DNA of 64,000 nucleotides from positions 4,574,001 to 4,638,000 of the forward strand of contig NZ_CP016464.1 of assembly GCF_001713455.1 (NCBI RefSeq), given 5' to 3'. Source of the stretch: Bosea sp. RAC05 (GTDB lineage Bacteria > Pseudomonadota > Alphaproteobacteria > Rhizobiales > Beijerinckiaceae). The stretch's first letter is position 1; each line of letters begins with the position of its first letter. The notes below the pieces were generated by a model. It ran no database searches. It was not told the origin of the DNA and saw nothing but the letters and a program-made list of their open reading frames with translations. Shown here piece by piece: positions 25,777-34,093 of this stretch. The position numbers were made by a program, and so were the translations under genes.

Positions 25777-27213
25777 ATGAGCACCTGGCCCGTCTATGGA
25801 GAGATCACCGGCCCGATCGTGATGATCGGCTTCGGTTCGATCGGCCGCGGGACGCTGCCGCTGATCGAACGGCACCTGAAGTTCGACAAGAGCCGCTTCG
25901 TCGTCATCGCGCCCGATGACCAGAACCGCCACCTCCTCGACGAGCGGGGCATCCGCTTCATCCAAGAAGCCGTGACGCTCGAGAACTACAAGGACATGCT
26001 CTCGCCGTTGCTGACCGCCGGCGGCGGACAGGGCTTCTGCGTGAACCTCTCCTGCGACACTGGCTCGCGCGACATCATGGAGCTCTGCTCCAGCCTCGGC
26101 GCGCTCTATATCGACACGGTCAACGAGCCCTGGCTCGGCTTCTATTTCGACGAGACCAAGGGCCCGGGCGAGCGCTCGAACTATGCCCTGCGCGAGATGA
26201 CGCTCGCCGCCAAGCGCGCGCGGCCAGCCGGCTCGACCACGGCCGTCTCCTGCTGCGGCGCCAATCCCGGCATGGCCTCCTGGCTCGCCAAGAAGGGCCT
26301 GCTCAACATCGCCGCCGATATGCGCCTCAACGTGCCGCAGCCGACCACCCGCGAGGAATGGGCCGCGTTGATGCAGCAGGTCGGCATCAAGGGCATCCAT
26401 ATCGCCGAGCGCGACACCCAGCGCTCGAAGAACCCCAAGCCCCCTGGCGTCTTCGTCAACACCTGGTCGGTCGAGGGCTTCATCTCCGAGGGCGTCCAGC
26501 CGGCCGAACTCGGCTGGGGCACCCATGAGAAGTGGATGCCGGAGAACGCCCGCACTCATGAGACCGGCTCGCAGGCGGCGATCTACCTGATGCAGCCGGG
26601 CGCCGAGACCAAGGTCCGCAGCTGGTGCCCGACGCCGGGGCCGCAATACGGCTTCCTGGTGACTCATAACGAGTCGATCTCGATCGCCGACTATTTCACA
26701 GTGCGCGACGACAGCGGCAAGGCCATCTACCGGCCGACCTGCCACTACGCCTATCACCCCGCCAACGACGCGGTGCTCTCGCTGCACGAGATGTTCGGCA
26801 ATGCCGGCCGCCCGCAGGAGGAGCATCACATCCTCGACGAGGAAGAGGTCATCGACGGCATCGACGAGCTCGGCGTGCTGCTCTACGGCCACGACAAGGG
26901 CGCCTACTGGTTCGGCTCGCAGCTCTCCACCGAAGAGACCCGCAAGCTCGCCCCCTACCAGACCGCGACCGGCCTGCAGGTCACCTCGGCCGTGCTCGCC
27001 GGCATGGTCTGGGCTCTGGAAAATCCGAACGCCGGCATCGTCGAGGTCGAGGAGATGGATCTCGACCGCTGCCTCGAAATCCAGATGCCGTATCTCGGCC
27101 CGGTCAACGGCTATTACACCGACTGGACCCCGCTCGACGGTCGCCCCGGGCTTTTCCCGGAGGACATCGACGAGAGCGATCCTTGGCAGTTCCGGAACAT
27201 TCTGGTTCGGTGA
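25777..27213 (+). CDS. hss: homospermidine synthase
   Basis: The protein has 478 residues, matching the 477 of the characterised Blastochloris enzyme. It joins two putrescines, through an NAD-dependent step, into sym-homospermidine, the common polyamine of this group. The Rossmann motif is VMIGFGSIGRGTLPLIERHL near residue 15. CCGANPGMASWLAKKGL and IDTVNEPWLGFYFDE are strong family matches. AAGGAG at 25760-25765 precedes the ATG. Ornithine decarboxylase 5 kb upstream would supply putrescine, so the two enzymes form a short pathway. Confidence 0.94.
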   Translation: MSTWPVYGEITGPIVMIGFGSIGRGTLPLIERHLKFDKSRFVVIAPDDQNRHLLDERGIRFIQEAVTLENYKDMLSPLLTAGGGQGFCVNLSCDTGSRDIMELCSSLGALYIDTVNEPWLGFYFDETKGPGERSNYALREMTLAAKRARPAGSTTAVSCCGANPGMASWLAKKGLLNIAADMRLNVPQPTTREEWAALMQQVGIKGIHIAERDTQRSKNPKPPGVFVNTWSVEGFISEGVQPAELGWGTHEKWMPENARTHETGSQAAIYLMQPGAETKVRSWCPTPGPQYGFLVTHNESISIADYFTVRDDSGKAIYRPTCHYAYHPANDAVLSLHEMFGNAGRPQEEHHILDEEEVIDGIDELGVLLYGHDKGAYWFGSQLSTEETRKLAPYQTATGLQVTSAVLAGMVWALENPNAGIVEVEEMDLDRCLEIQMPYLGPVNGYYTDWTPLDGRPGLFPEDIDESDPWQFRNILVR

Positions 27214-27219
27214 ACAGCC

Positions 27220-27311
27220 GTCATTCTCGGGCGATGCGCAGCATCGACCCGAGAAACTCATGACGAAAAGGCACTGGTTTCTGAGATGCTCGGGTCAAGC
27301 CCGAGCATGAC
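27220..27311 (+). repeat. dispersed 92-bp two-hairpin intergenic repeat, copy 2
   Basis: The first hairpin pairs TTCTCGGGCGATGC with GCATCGACCCGAGAA around GCA. The second pairs ATGCTCGGG with CCCGAGCAT around TCAAG (27286-27308). The ends are GTCAT and ATGAC. The element lies between the hss stop and the convergent MFS gene. Stem changes relative to copy 1 keep pairing (GGC/GCC against GAT/ATC; GGTCGGG/CCCGACC against GCTCGGG/CCCGAGC). Confidence 0.7.
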
Positions 27312-27330
27312 GAGCCGGATCGAACGGGCG

Positions 27331-28701
27331 CTACAACGCCCGTTTCACCTTCACCCCCGCCAGCAGCGCACCACCGGTGAGGAAGAACAGGATCAGCACG
27401 GCCAGCCCCGCGCGCTGGCTGGCGAACACCGTCGTCGCCAGCGCCACCAGCGTCGGCCCCAGGAACGACGTCACCTTCCCCGACAGGGCGAACAGCCCGA
27501 AGAACTCGCCGACGCGGTCGGGCGGCGCCAGCCGCGCCATCAGGCTGCGCGAGGAGGCCTGCAGCGGCCCGGCGACCAGCCCGATCAGCAGGCCCAGGCC
27601 CAGATAGACCTTCTCCGGCAGCGAGCCGAACAGGCCGTCGCCGGGCGTCGCCGGCGCCGCCTCGACCACGAACAGGATCCGGTCGGGCGCCAGCGACAGG
27701 ATGCCGAGGCAGGCCAGCAGCAGGCAGCCGATCGCCCCCAGCACCACCGTCTTGCCGCCGATCGCATCATCGACCCGGCCACCGATCCAGGCGCCGAATG
27801 TGCCGGTCACCGTCAGCAGGATGCCGAAGACGCCGATCTCGATCGTCTGCCAGCCGAAGACACCGGCGGCATAGATGCCCCCGAAGGCAAACAACGCCAC
27901 CAGCGCGTCCTGATAGACCATGTTGGCCAGCAGGAAGCGCCCGAGCGACGGCAGCCGCGGCAGTTCGCGCAGTGTCGCCATCAGGCGCCCGACGCCGCCC
28001 TGCGCCGCCGCACGCAGGCTGAGACCCGAGCGCACCGTGTCGGGCGTGAACAGGAACATTGGCGCGACGAAGACGACGAACCACAGCGCCGTCAGCGGGC
28101 CGGAGAAACGGTCCCCCTCGCGCGCGGCGGCGTCGAGCCCGAGGATCGGTGTCAGCCCCACCAGCGTCTTGCCGGTGAGCGGGTCGGCCGCCAGCAGCGC
28201 CAGCGTCAGCGCGAGCGAGATCAGCCCGCCGAGATAGCCGATCGCCCAGCCCGTCCCCGAGAGCCAACCCAGCCGTTCGGGCGGCACCAGCCGCGTCATC
28301 ATCGCGTTGTTGAAGGTGGTCGCGAACTCGGCCCCGATCGTCGCCAGCACGAAGCCGCACAGCGCGATCGGCACGGCCCAGGGCGAGCCCGGCACGGCAA
28401 ACCAAAGCGCACCCGACCCCAGCACCAGCATCGCGCCGAACACCGCGATCCACGGCTTGCGCGGCCCGGTCCGGTCGGCGATACCGCCGAGCAGCGGCGA
28501 CAGCAGCGCGATGCACAACCCCGCGAAACCGGTTGCATAGCCCCACAGCGCCTGCCCCTGCGCGGGATCGGCGGCGAGCGCCGCAGCGAAGAAGGGCGCG
28601 AAGACGAAGGTCGTGATCAGCGTGAAGAAGGGCTGCGCCGCCCAGTCGAAGAACAGCCAGGCGGTGACCGCGCGCCGCGGGGGATACGATGTCGGTTGCA
28701 C
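27331..28701 (-). CDS. MFS transporter, UMF1/Atg22-like family
   Basis: The protein has 456 residues and about twelve hydrophobic segments. The opening AVTAWLFFDWAAQPFFTLIT is the hallmark of UMF1-type MFS proteins (A-x-x-x-YDWANSAF-like). LLGGIADRTGPRKPWIAVFG is the loop 2-3 MFS motif, and LAPPDRVGEFFGLFALSGKV a conserved family segment in the second half. Substrates of bacterial members are unknown; vacuolar Atg22 exports amino acids. It stands alone between repeats on both sides. Confidence 0.87.
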   Translation of the reverse strand: MQPTSYPPRRAVTAWLFFDWAAQPFFTLITTFVFAPFFAAALAADPAQGQALWGYATGFAGLCIALLSPLLGGIADRTGPRKPWIAVFGAMLVLGSGALWFAVPGSPWAVPIALCGFVLATIGAEFATTFNNAMMTRLVPPERLGWLSGTGWAIGYLGGLISLALTLALLAADPLTGKTLVGLTPILGLDAAAREGDRFSGPLTALWFVVFVAPMFLFTPDTVRSGLSLRAAAQGGVGRLMATLRELPRLPSLGRFLLANMVYQDALVALFAFGGIYAAGVFGWQTIEIGVFGILLTVTGTFGAWIGGRVDDAIGGKTVVLGAIGCLLLACLGILSLAPDRILFVVEAAPATPGDGLFGSLPEKVYLGLGLLIGLVAGPLQASSRSLMARLAPPDRVGEFFGLFALSGKVTSFLGPTLVALATTVFASQRAGLAVLILFFLTGGALLAGVKVKRAL

Positions 28702-28708
28702 CGCTCAG

Positions 28709-28823
28709 CCCTCATCCTGAGGAGCACGGCGCAAGCCTTGCGTCTCGAAGGATGCTCCAGCGGCGTCGGGAACCTCCTGAACCATCCTTCGAGACGCCGC
28801 TCCGCGCCTCCTCAGGATGAGGG
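28709..28823. repeat. nested long palindrome (16-bp and 14-bp perfect arms)
   Basis: Outer arms CCCTCATCCTGAGGAG (28709-28724) and CTCCTCAGGATGAGGG (28808-28823) are perfect complements. Inner arms at 28740-28753 (GCGTCTCGAAGGAT) and 28784-28797 (ATCCTTCGAGACGC) are too. The element fills the gap between the LON-domain gene stop and the MFS start. It resembles intergenic palindromes widely repeated in Hyphomicrobiales genomes; only one copy is in this window. Confidence 0.7.
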
Positions 28824-28838
28824 CGGCGGACACCCGCT

Positions 28839-29510
28839 TCACTGCAGCGTCGTCTCGGGATCGCCGCCGTTGCGCGCCAGCTCGATCTCGGTGATCGCGA
28901 CCAGCACCTCGGCGCGCTCCTTCAGGGTCGGCGCCTCCAGCAGGGCCTGCTTCTCGCGCGGACCGAAGGGGCACATCATCGAGAGCGCATTGACCAGCGC
29001 CTCGTTGGGGGCCTCGTTGACGCCCTTCCAGTCGATCTTGAGCTCGCTCGCCTTGGCGAAGGCGCGCAGCGCCTTGAGCAGGGCGTTGCGGTCGACCGCC
29101 TCCTCTCCGGCGCGCGCCGTGAAATCGATCAGATACGCGTCATAGCCGACGCGGCACTGGCGATAGGGCGTCGTCACCGACAGCTCCTCGGCGATGCGGA
29201 AGCGCGCGATGCCCGTCAGCGTCAGGATGTAGCGGTCGTCGCCGGTCTCGGCGAACTGCGTGATGCGGCCGAGGCAGCCGACCTGCAGCAACCCCGGCGT
29301 CGCCGCCTGGCGGCCGCTCTCCGGTTCCGGCTGGACGATGCCGATGACGCGATGCGTGCGGATCGCGTCATCGATCATGGCGATGTAGCGCGGCTCGAAG
29401 ATGTTGAGCGGCATCTGCCCGCGGGGCAGCAGCAGCGCGCCTCCGAGCGGAAACACGGGCACCACGGCCGGGCAGTCGTCCGGCCCCTCATAGACGGCGT
29501 TCATGCCCAT
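28839..29510 (-). CDS. stand-alone LON substrate-binding domain protein
   Basis: The protein has 223 residues from the ATG at 29510; an ATG two codons on is also possible. It is a LON N-terminal domain with no ATPase or protease part: VPVFPLGGALLLPRGQMPLNIFEPRY near residue 18, then VGCLGRITQFAETGDDRYILTLTG. The C-terminal half is helical. Known as the LonN-like or Lon peptidase substrate-binding domain family, its role is unclear; substrate recognition or redox-linked regulation is guessed. It follows the thioredoxin-TPR gene after 16 bp, a pairing suggesting a shared role in protein quality control. Confidence 0.86.
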   Translation of the reverse strand: MGMNAVYEGPDDCPAVVPVFPLGGALLLPRGQMPLNIFEPRYIAMIDDAIRTHRVIGIVQPEPESGRQAATPGLLQVGCLGRITQFAETGDDRYILTLTGIARFRIAEELSVTTPYRQCRVGYDAYLIDFTARAGEEAVDRNALLKALRAFAKASELKIDWKGVNEAPNEALVNALSMMCPFGPREKQALLEAPTLKERAEVLVAITEIELARNGGDPETTLQ

Positions 29511-29526
29511 CGGCCGCTCCTCGCGT

Positions 29527-30426
29527 TCAGGAGAACAACAGGGTGGAGAGCTTGCGCCGGCCCGCCATGCTGTGCTCGTCCATCGGCCCCCAGGCCTCGA
29601 AGAACTGCAGCAGCTGCTTGCGCGCGCCGTCGTCGTTCCAGGCACGGTCGGCCTTGATGATGGCGATCAGATGATCGACCGCCTCCTCGCGCCGATCATT
29701 GGCGTTGAGCGCCAGCGCCAGGTCGAAACGCGCCTGGTGGTCCTTGGGATCGGCCGCGACCTTCGCCTCGAGCTCGCTCGTATCGCCGAGCGCCGCGGCC
29801 TGCTGCGCCAGCTCGATGGCGGCGCGCACCGCCACCACGGCCGGATCGGCCGCCTTGGCCTCGGGCACCATGCCGAGGATGCCGGTCGCCCCTTCGAGAT
29901 CACCCATGTCGAGATGCAGCTTGGCCAGGCCCGCGATCGCCGCGACATTGTCGGGCTCGAGCTCCAGCACATGGGCGTAGAGCTCGCTGGCGCCGGCTGC
30001 GTCGCCGGCCTCCGTCGCCGCCTTGGCGGCCGCGATCAGCTCCTCCGTCGCGCCCGGCCCCATCGTGCCGACGAGCTTCTCGATGAAGGCCTTCACCTGG
30101 CTCTCGGGCTGGGCGCCCATGAAGCCGTCGATCGGCTGGCCCTGCTTGAAGGCGATGACGGCCGGAATCGACTGGATCCCGAGCTGGCCCGGAATCTCCG
30201 GGAACTCGTCGATGTTCATCTTGACGAGGCGTACCTTGCCGCGCGCCGCCTTGACGACCTTCTCGATCACCGGGGTCAGCTGCTTGCAGGGGCCGCACCA
30301 GGGCGCCCAGAAGTCGACGAGCACCGGCTGCTTCATCGACTCCGCGATGACATCCTGCCGGAAGCCCTGGGTGCTCGTGTCCTTGATCAGGCCGGGTTGT
30401 TCGGCCGTGTCGCCATTGACCAGCAT
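29527..30426 (-). CDS. thioredoxin-TPR chaperone (CnoX/YbbN-like)
   Basis: The protein has 299 residues. The N-terminal thioredoxin fold has an intact WCGPC active site (VDFWAPWCGPCKQLTPVIE, near residue 45) and the cis-Pro in IQSIPAVIAF. E. coli CnoX lacks the first cysteine, so this member may keep redox activity. Residues 130-299 are tetratricopeptide-like helices (ASELYAHVLELEPDNVAAIAG, DHQARFDLALALNANDRREEA). The family guards unfolded proteins, chiefly under oxidative stress. It is upstream of, and probably cotranscribed with, the LON-domain gene. Confidence 0.9.
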   Translation of the reverse strand: MLVNGDTAEQPGLIKDTSTQGFRQDVIAESMKQPVLVDFWAPWCGPCKQLTPVIEKVVKAARGKVRLVKMNIDEFPEIPGQLGIQSIPAVIAFKQGQPIDGFMGAQPESQVKAFIEKLVGTMGPGATEELIAAAKAATEAGDAAGASELYAHVLELEPDNVAAIAGLAKLHLDMGDLEGATGILGMVPEAKAADPAVVAVRAAIELAQQAAALGDTSELEAKVAADPKDHQARFDLALALNANDRREEAVDHLIAIIKADRAWNDDGARKQLLQFFEAWGPMDEHSMAGRRKLSTLLFS

Positions 30427-30503
30427 GGGTCGTCCTTCATCGCCTGCATATCGGAAACGGGGTGGTCCGGCCGCGCCCGCAGCCGGCCCATAGATGGGGA
30501 GGA

Positions 30504-31043
30504 TCAGGCGTTCTGTCCATCTTCGGGAACCGGCAAATCGACGATCATCGGATCGTGGCCGGTCTCGCGCAGGAAGACCAGCAGATCGTCCAGTTCGAGC
30601 CGGAGCGTCGCGGTGTTGATCAGCGGGTGGAAGTTCACCGGCTCGCCCGTGGCGAGGTTGCGGTCGAGCACCATCGTGACCGCGCCCTGCCGGTCGTTGA
30701 TCACCGCCAGTGCGGTCACCGAGCCCGGCGTGACGCCGAGCTTCTCCATCAGCGCCTCGGCCGAGCAGAAGGAGAGCCGCCCGCTCGCGCCGAGCGTCTC
30801 ATGCAGGCGCTTGAGGTCGATGCGCGCATTCTCGCGCGCCGAGACCAGAAAGAGCCGGCCCTTCTTGTCCTTCACGAACAGGTTCTTGGAATGTAGCCCC
30901 GGCAGCGTGCCGCGCAGCGCCTGGGATTCGGCGACGGTGAAGACCGCCTCGTGATCGACGCGCACATAGGCGATCCCGCGCGCAGTCAGATGCGCACAGA
31001 GTTGCTCGGGCGTCAGCGGTGCGGCGGCGATATTCTGCGACAT
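30504..31043 (-). CDS. YbaK/ProX-like aminoacyl-tRNA deacylase
   Basis: The protein has 179 residues from the ATG at 31043 (MSQNIAAAPLT); a longer open frame upstream lacks coding bias. The YbaK/aminoacyl-tRNA deacylase fold is seen in YVRVDHEAVFTVAESQALRG, KNLFVKDKKGRLFLVSARE (with the catalytic-site Lys) and VTPGSVTALAVIND. Members of this stand-alone prolyl-tRNA-synthetase-associated group hydrolyse mischarged Ala-tRNA(Pro). The RFLVSARE segment is near-diagnostic. A divergent tRNA-Gly promoter lies just upstream. Confidence 0.87.
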   Translation of the reverse strand: MSQNIAAAPLTPEQLCAHLTARGIAYVRVDHEAVFTVAESQALRGTLPGLHSKNLFVKDKKGRLFLVSARENARIDLKRLHETLGASGRLSFCSAEALMEKLGVTPGSVTALAVINDRQGAVTMVLDRNLATGEPVNFHPLINTATLRLELDDLLVFLRETGHDPMIVDLPVPEDGQNA

Positions 31044-31183
31044 GGGAAGGCGGGCCCGGCCTCGAAAGAGCGTTGGAGCGCTGCGTAACCCGCCGCAAAC
31101 GCCGCCACAAGCGCCCGCGCGCGGCCGGATCGGCGCGTTCCGCGGCGCTTCCGGGAAAAGATGAAATTGCCGCAACAAGGCGC

Positions 31184-31212
31184 TTGCACTGCGCGCCGCT
31201 TTGGGGCAATAA
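31184..31212 (+). promoter_or_regulatory. sigma-70 promoter of tRNA-Gly
   Basis: TTGCAC (31184-31189), a 17-bp spacer and CAATAA (31207-31212) place transcription start near 31219, about 34 bp before the tRNA. Confidence 0.55.
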
Positions 31213-31252
31213 GCCGGCCTCCGCGGCGGAAACGCCGCGCCGATGTCCTGAT

Positions 31253-31327
31253 GCGGGAGTAGCTCAGGGGTAGAGCACAACCTTGCCAAGGTTGGGGTCG
31301 AGGGTTCGAATCCCTTCTCCCGCTCCA
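31253..31327 (+). tRNA. tRNA-Gly (anticodon GCC)
   Basis: The 75-nt cloverleaf includes an encoded CCA. The acceptor GCGGGAG pairs with CTCCCGC, the D-arm is GCTC...GAGC, and the anticodon stem CAACC/GGTTG encloses TTGCCAA with anticodon GCC. The T-arm is GAGGG/CCCTT around TTCGAAT. The discriminator is U. A Rho-independent terminator follows at 31356. Confidence 0.97.
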
Positions 31328-31355
31328 GGACATGAAAAGATTAGCAAGGCTCGTG

Positions 31356-31380
31356 AGCGTCGGATCATCCGGCGCTTTTT
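31356..31380 (+). terminator. Rho-independent terminator of tRNA-Gly
   Basis: AGCGTCGG pairs with CCGGCGCT (one G-T pair) around ATCAT and is followed by TTTTT. It lies 28 bp after the tRNA. Confidence 0.8.
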
Positions 31381-31579
31381 GCGTTTAGGGGTCGTGCGGT
31401 CTGGCGGATATCTCGAAGCACCGCAGTGTGACTCCACCTCGAATGCCGTCTAGAGCATTCAAATCAAGGACGTGCGGGCAGAGTTCATAGGGTCGATCTT
31501 CGGCGCCGACTCGCAGGGTGTTCAACTCCGGCATTCTGCCAGTGGCGTTCCGGCGCCTCCCAACGTGAGGAGTAAGCCC

Positions 31580-32296
31580 ATGACCGAGATCGCCCCGGCC
31601 CTACGGCACATTGACGTTGATCGCATCGGCCCGGTTTGGATCCGCGACGGCACCAGCGACTACGCGGTCTTCGAGCAGATCTTCCTCACGGAAGAATTCA
31701 ACATCAGCACCGCCCCGCAATTCGCCTGGATCCGCGCGGCCTATGACCGGCTGATCGCCGCCGGCGAGACCCCGCTCGTCATCGATTGCGGCGCCAATAT
31801 CGGGCTCAGCACACTCTATTTCGCATTGCATTTGCCGGCAGCGCGGATCGTCGGCATCGAGCCCGCGCGAGACAACGCGCAGCTTGCGCGCAAGAACACG
31901 CAGCACAATCCCCTGATCGAGATCGTCGAAGCCGCAGTGCACGACCGGGAAACCGGCCTCGCGTTGGTGGACCCCCATGCCGAAAAATTCGCCTATCGGG
32001 TGCGGGAGGCCCAGGCCGGCGCGCAAGGCGCAATCGCCGCCGTCACCATCGACGGCCTCATGCGGCGGTATGGCGCCACGCGCAATCTCATCGTCAAGGT
32101 CGACATCGAGGGTGGCGAAGACACCTTGTTCCGCTCGCACACGGGCTGGCTCGATCGAACCGATCTGCTCATTGCGGAGACGCATGACTGGCTGTTCCCG
32201 GGGCAGGGCACAAGCCGGACCCTGTTCACAGCCATCGCGGGCCGCAAATTCGAAGTGATCCAGAAAGGTGAGTACATGTCGTTCTTTTTCCAGTGA
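31580..32296 (+). CDS. FkbM-family methyltransferase
   Basis: The protein has 238 residues from the ATG at 31580, chosen for the GAGGAG site 9 bp upstream; an ATG at 31472 has none. The SAM-binding motif is LVIDCGANIGLSTLYFALHL near residue 65, followed by IVGIEPARDNAQLARKNTQ. LIVKVDIEGGEDTLF is the FkbM-specific block near residue 172. Members methylate sugars or other small molecules, usually in surface glycan or secondary metabolite paths. The adjacent GT25 gene suggests cell-surface glycan modification. Confidence 0.87.
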   Translation: MTEIAPALRHIDVDRIGPVWIRDGTSDYAVFEQIFLTEEFNISTAPQFAWIRAAYDRLIAAGETPLVIDCGANIGLSTLYFALHLPAARIVGIEPARDNAQLARKNTQHNPLIEIVEAAVHDRETGLALVDPHAEKFAYRVREAQAGAQGAIAAVTIDGLMRRYGATRNLIVKVDIEGGEDTLFRSHTGWLDRTDLLIAETHDWLFPGQGTSRTLFTAIAGRKFEVIQKGEYMSFFFQ

Positions 32297-32375
32297 CAGG
32301 CGGACGTCTCCGCGCTGACATGTCCGATGACGACGATCAAAAGAGGACTGTGGTCCAATTCGCACCGAACAAGAC

Positions 32376-33218
32376 ATGGACTCTCTGCTGCAGCTCGTTC
32401 CCAAACCGGACATCGCGTTCGATGGGGACAGTGCTCAGGCTGTTGGCGTCGACCTGGCCGTCGCTGTGATCAATCTTCCGCATCGGACGGACAAGTGGAA
32501 CGCCATCTCGAAGCGCATGGCCGCGATCGGACTGAACAAACTGATCAAGGTGCCAGCGGTCGAGGGCGCCCGGCTGTCGTTGGAGGCCATTGAACCCCTG
32601 TTGGCCCAACCGGCCGCACAGATCGAAGCGGCCCCACAGAGCCATTTCACACTCACGCGGCCCGCGATCGGCTGTTTCCTCTCGCATATCGCCACCTGGC
32701 AGTGGATGATCGCCAACAAGTTGCCGCGGCTGCTGGTCTTCGAAGACGATGCCAATCCAGCCGCGAGTTTCGATGCGAACCGATTCCGCAACGTCCTCGG
32801 CGCCATCCCGCCCAAGGCCGGTCTCGTTTTTCTCGGCCGCGCCATCATGAATGGCATGGCCGAGAGGCCCCAGGGCTCGGAACTGGCGCGGATCTACTTC
32901 TTCAACGGGACGTTCGCCTATCTGATCACGCCCGCCGCCTGCCGCACGCTGATCCCGGCTCTGCTCCCCATGAATGGGCACATCGATCATGAAATCAGTA
33001 CTGTCCTGATCGAGCGCAGACATGAATTGGAGGCCCACTACACCGAGCCGCCCGTCTTCGAGCCCGACTGGTCGCTCCGCAGCGACTGCTATGTCCCGCT
33101 GGAAGGCGTCACGGACGCCAATCGCGCACTTGGCGTAGTCCTGCACGCACAGCGGCAGCTCCTCATCGACGACGGCTGCCCCCTGCTGCCGCCGTTTGAC
33201 GCGGCGGACGTCGATTGA
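32376..33218 (+). CDS. glycosyltransferase family 25 protein
   Basis: The protein has 280 residues. The GT25 start block is VAVINLPHRTDKWNAISKRM near residue 29, with TRPAIGCFLSHIATWQWMI and the metal-binding LLVFEDDANP farther on. Its C-terminal part (GVDANRALGV-like end) is unrecognised. GT25 enzymes add sugars, often galactose, to lipopolysaccharide. The gene lies 79 bp after the FkbM gene on the same strand, so the two may be cotranscribed. No other lipopolysaccharide genes are close, so the pair looks isolated next to tRNA-Gly. Confidence 0.85.
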   Translation: MDSLLQLVPKPDIAFDGDSAQAVGVDLAVAVINLPHRTDKWNAISKRMAAIGLNKLIKVPAVEGARLSLEAIEPLLAQPAAQIEAAPQSHFTLTRPAIGCFLSHIATWQWMIANKLPRLLVFEDDANPAASFDANRFRNVLGAIPPKAGLVFLGRAIMNGMAERPQGSELARIYFFNGTFAYLITPAACRTLIPALLPMNGHIDHEISTVLIERRHELEAHYTEPPVFEPDWSLRSDCYVPLEGVTDANRALGVVLHAQRQLLIDDGCPLLPPFDAADVD

Positions 33219-33318
33219 CTGCGACCCGTGCTCGACCAACACGGACACCCGGGCGTTGGAACCTCCGGGAGACCCGGCGTGGTTCACACAGCCCACCCAC
33301 TGCCCTTTGCGTCGCCCC

Positions 33319-34086
33319 TCACAACACCGACGACATACCCCCGTCGACATAGATGATCTGGCCGTTGACGTAGTCTGAAGCCGACGACGCCAGGAACACC
33401 GCCGTGCCGATCAGCTCGTCGGGCTTGCCCCAGCGGCGCGCCGGCGTGCGGCCCTTGACCCAGGCGTCGAAGCTCGGGTTGTCGATCAGCGCCTGGTTCA
33501 TGTCGGTGATCATGTAGCCCGGCCCGATCGCATTGGCCTGGATGCCGGCTTCGGCCCATTCCGCCGCCATCGCCCGCGTCAGCATCTTGATGCCGCCCTT
33601 GGCGACCGTGTAGGGCGCCACCGTCGCCCGCGCGAGTTCGCTGGTCAGCGAGCCGATATTGATGACCTTGCCATGGCCGCGCGCGATCATCCGCTTGGCC
33701 GCCTCGCGGCCGATCATGAAGGCCGAGGTCAGGTTGGTGTCGATCACGCGCTGCCAGTCGGCCGTGGCGAGTTCGACCATCGGCTTGCGGAACTGGATGC
33801 CGGCATTGTTGACGAGGATGTCGACCGCGATGCCAGCCGCGTCAAAGGCCGCGAAGGCGCGCAGGATGGCCGCCTCGTCGGTGACGTCGAAGGCCGCCGG
33901 CTCGGCCTTGTGTCCGGCGGCGTGGAACTGCGACACGGCCTCGGCCACCCGCAGCGGATCGGTGCCGTTGATCAGGATGCGCGCGCCGGCAACCGCCAGC
34001 CCTTCCGCCATGGCGCGGCCGAGCCCGCGCGAGGAGCCGGTGACGAGGGCGGTCTTGCCCGAGAGATCGAAGAGGGGATTGGTCAT
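33319..34086 (-). CDS. SDR oxidoreductase, gluconate 5-dehydrogenase (IdnO)-like
   Basis: The protein has 255 residues, a classical short-chain dehydrogenase. The cofactor motif is TGSSRGLGRAMAEGL, followed by NNAGIQFRKP, catalytic Ser in INIGSLTSEL, and Tyr-Lys in YTVAKGGIKMLTRAM. GKVINIGSLTSELARATVAP and the end YVNGQIIYVDGGM run parallel to E. coli IdnO across the whole length. It should oxidise or reduce a sugar acid with NAD(P). It lies 7 bp downstream of the enolase-superfamily gene, so both are one operon for sugar-acid breakdown. Confidence 0.87.
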   Translation of the reverse strand: MTNPLFDLSGKTALVTGSSRGLGRAMAEGLAVAGARILINGTDPLRVAEAVSQFHAAGHKAEPAAFDVTDEAAILRAFAAFDAAGIAVDILVNNAGIQFRKPMVELATADWQRVIDTNLTSAFMIGREAAKRMIARGHGKVINIGSLTSELARATVAPYTVAKGGIKMLTRAMAAEWAEAGIQANAIGPGYMITDMNQALIDNPSFDAWVKGRTPARRWGKPDELIGTAVFLASSASDYVNGQIIYVDGGMSSVL

Positions 34087-34093
34087 CTGATCC

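Noticed and set aside
27286..29145. 619-residue open frame opposite the MFS gene
   Set aside because: Gln/Arg/Asp low-complexity product, overlapping an intact transporter and a palindromic repeat; no plausible fold.
31253..33320. tRNA-borne integrative element
   Set aside because: No integrase gene and no duplicate of the tRNA 3' end were found downstream within the pair's borders.
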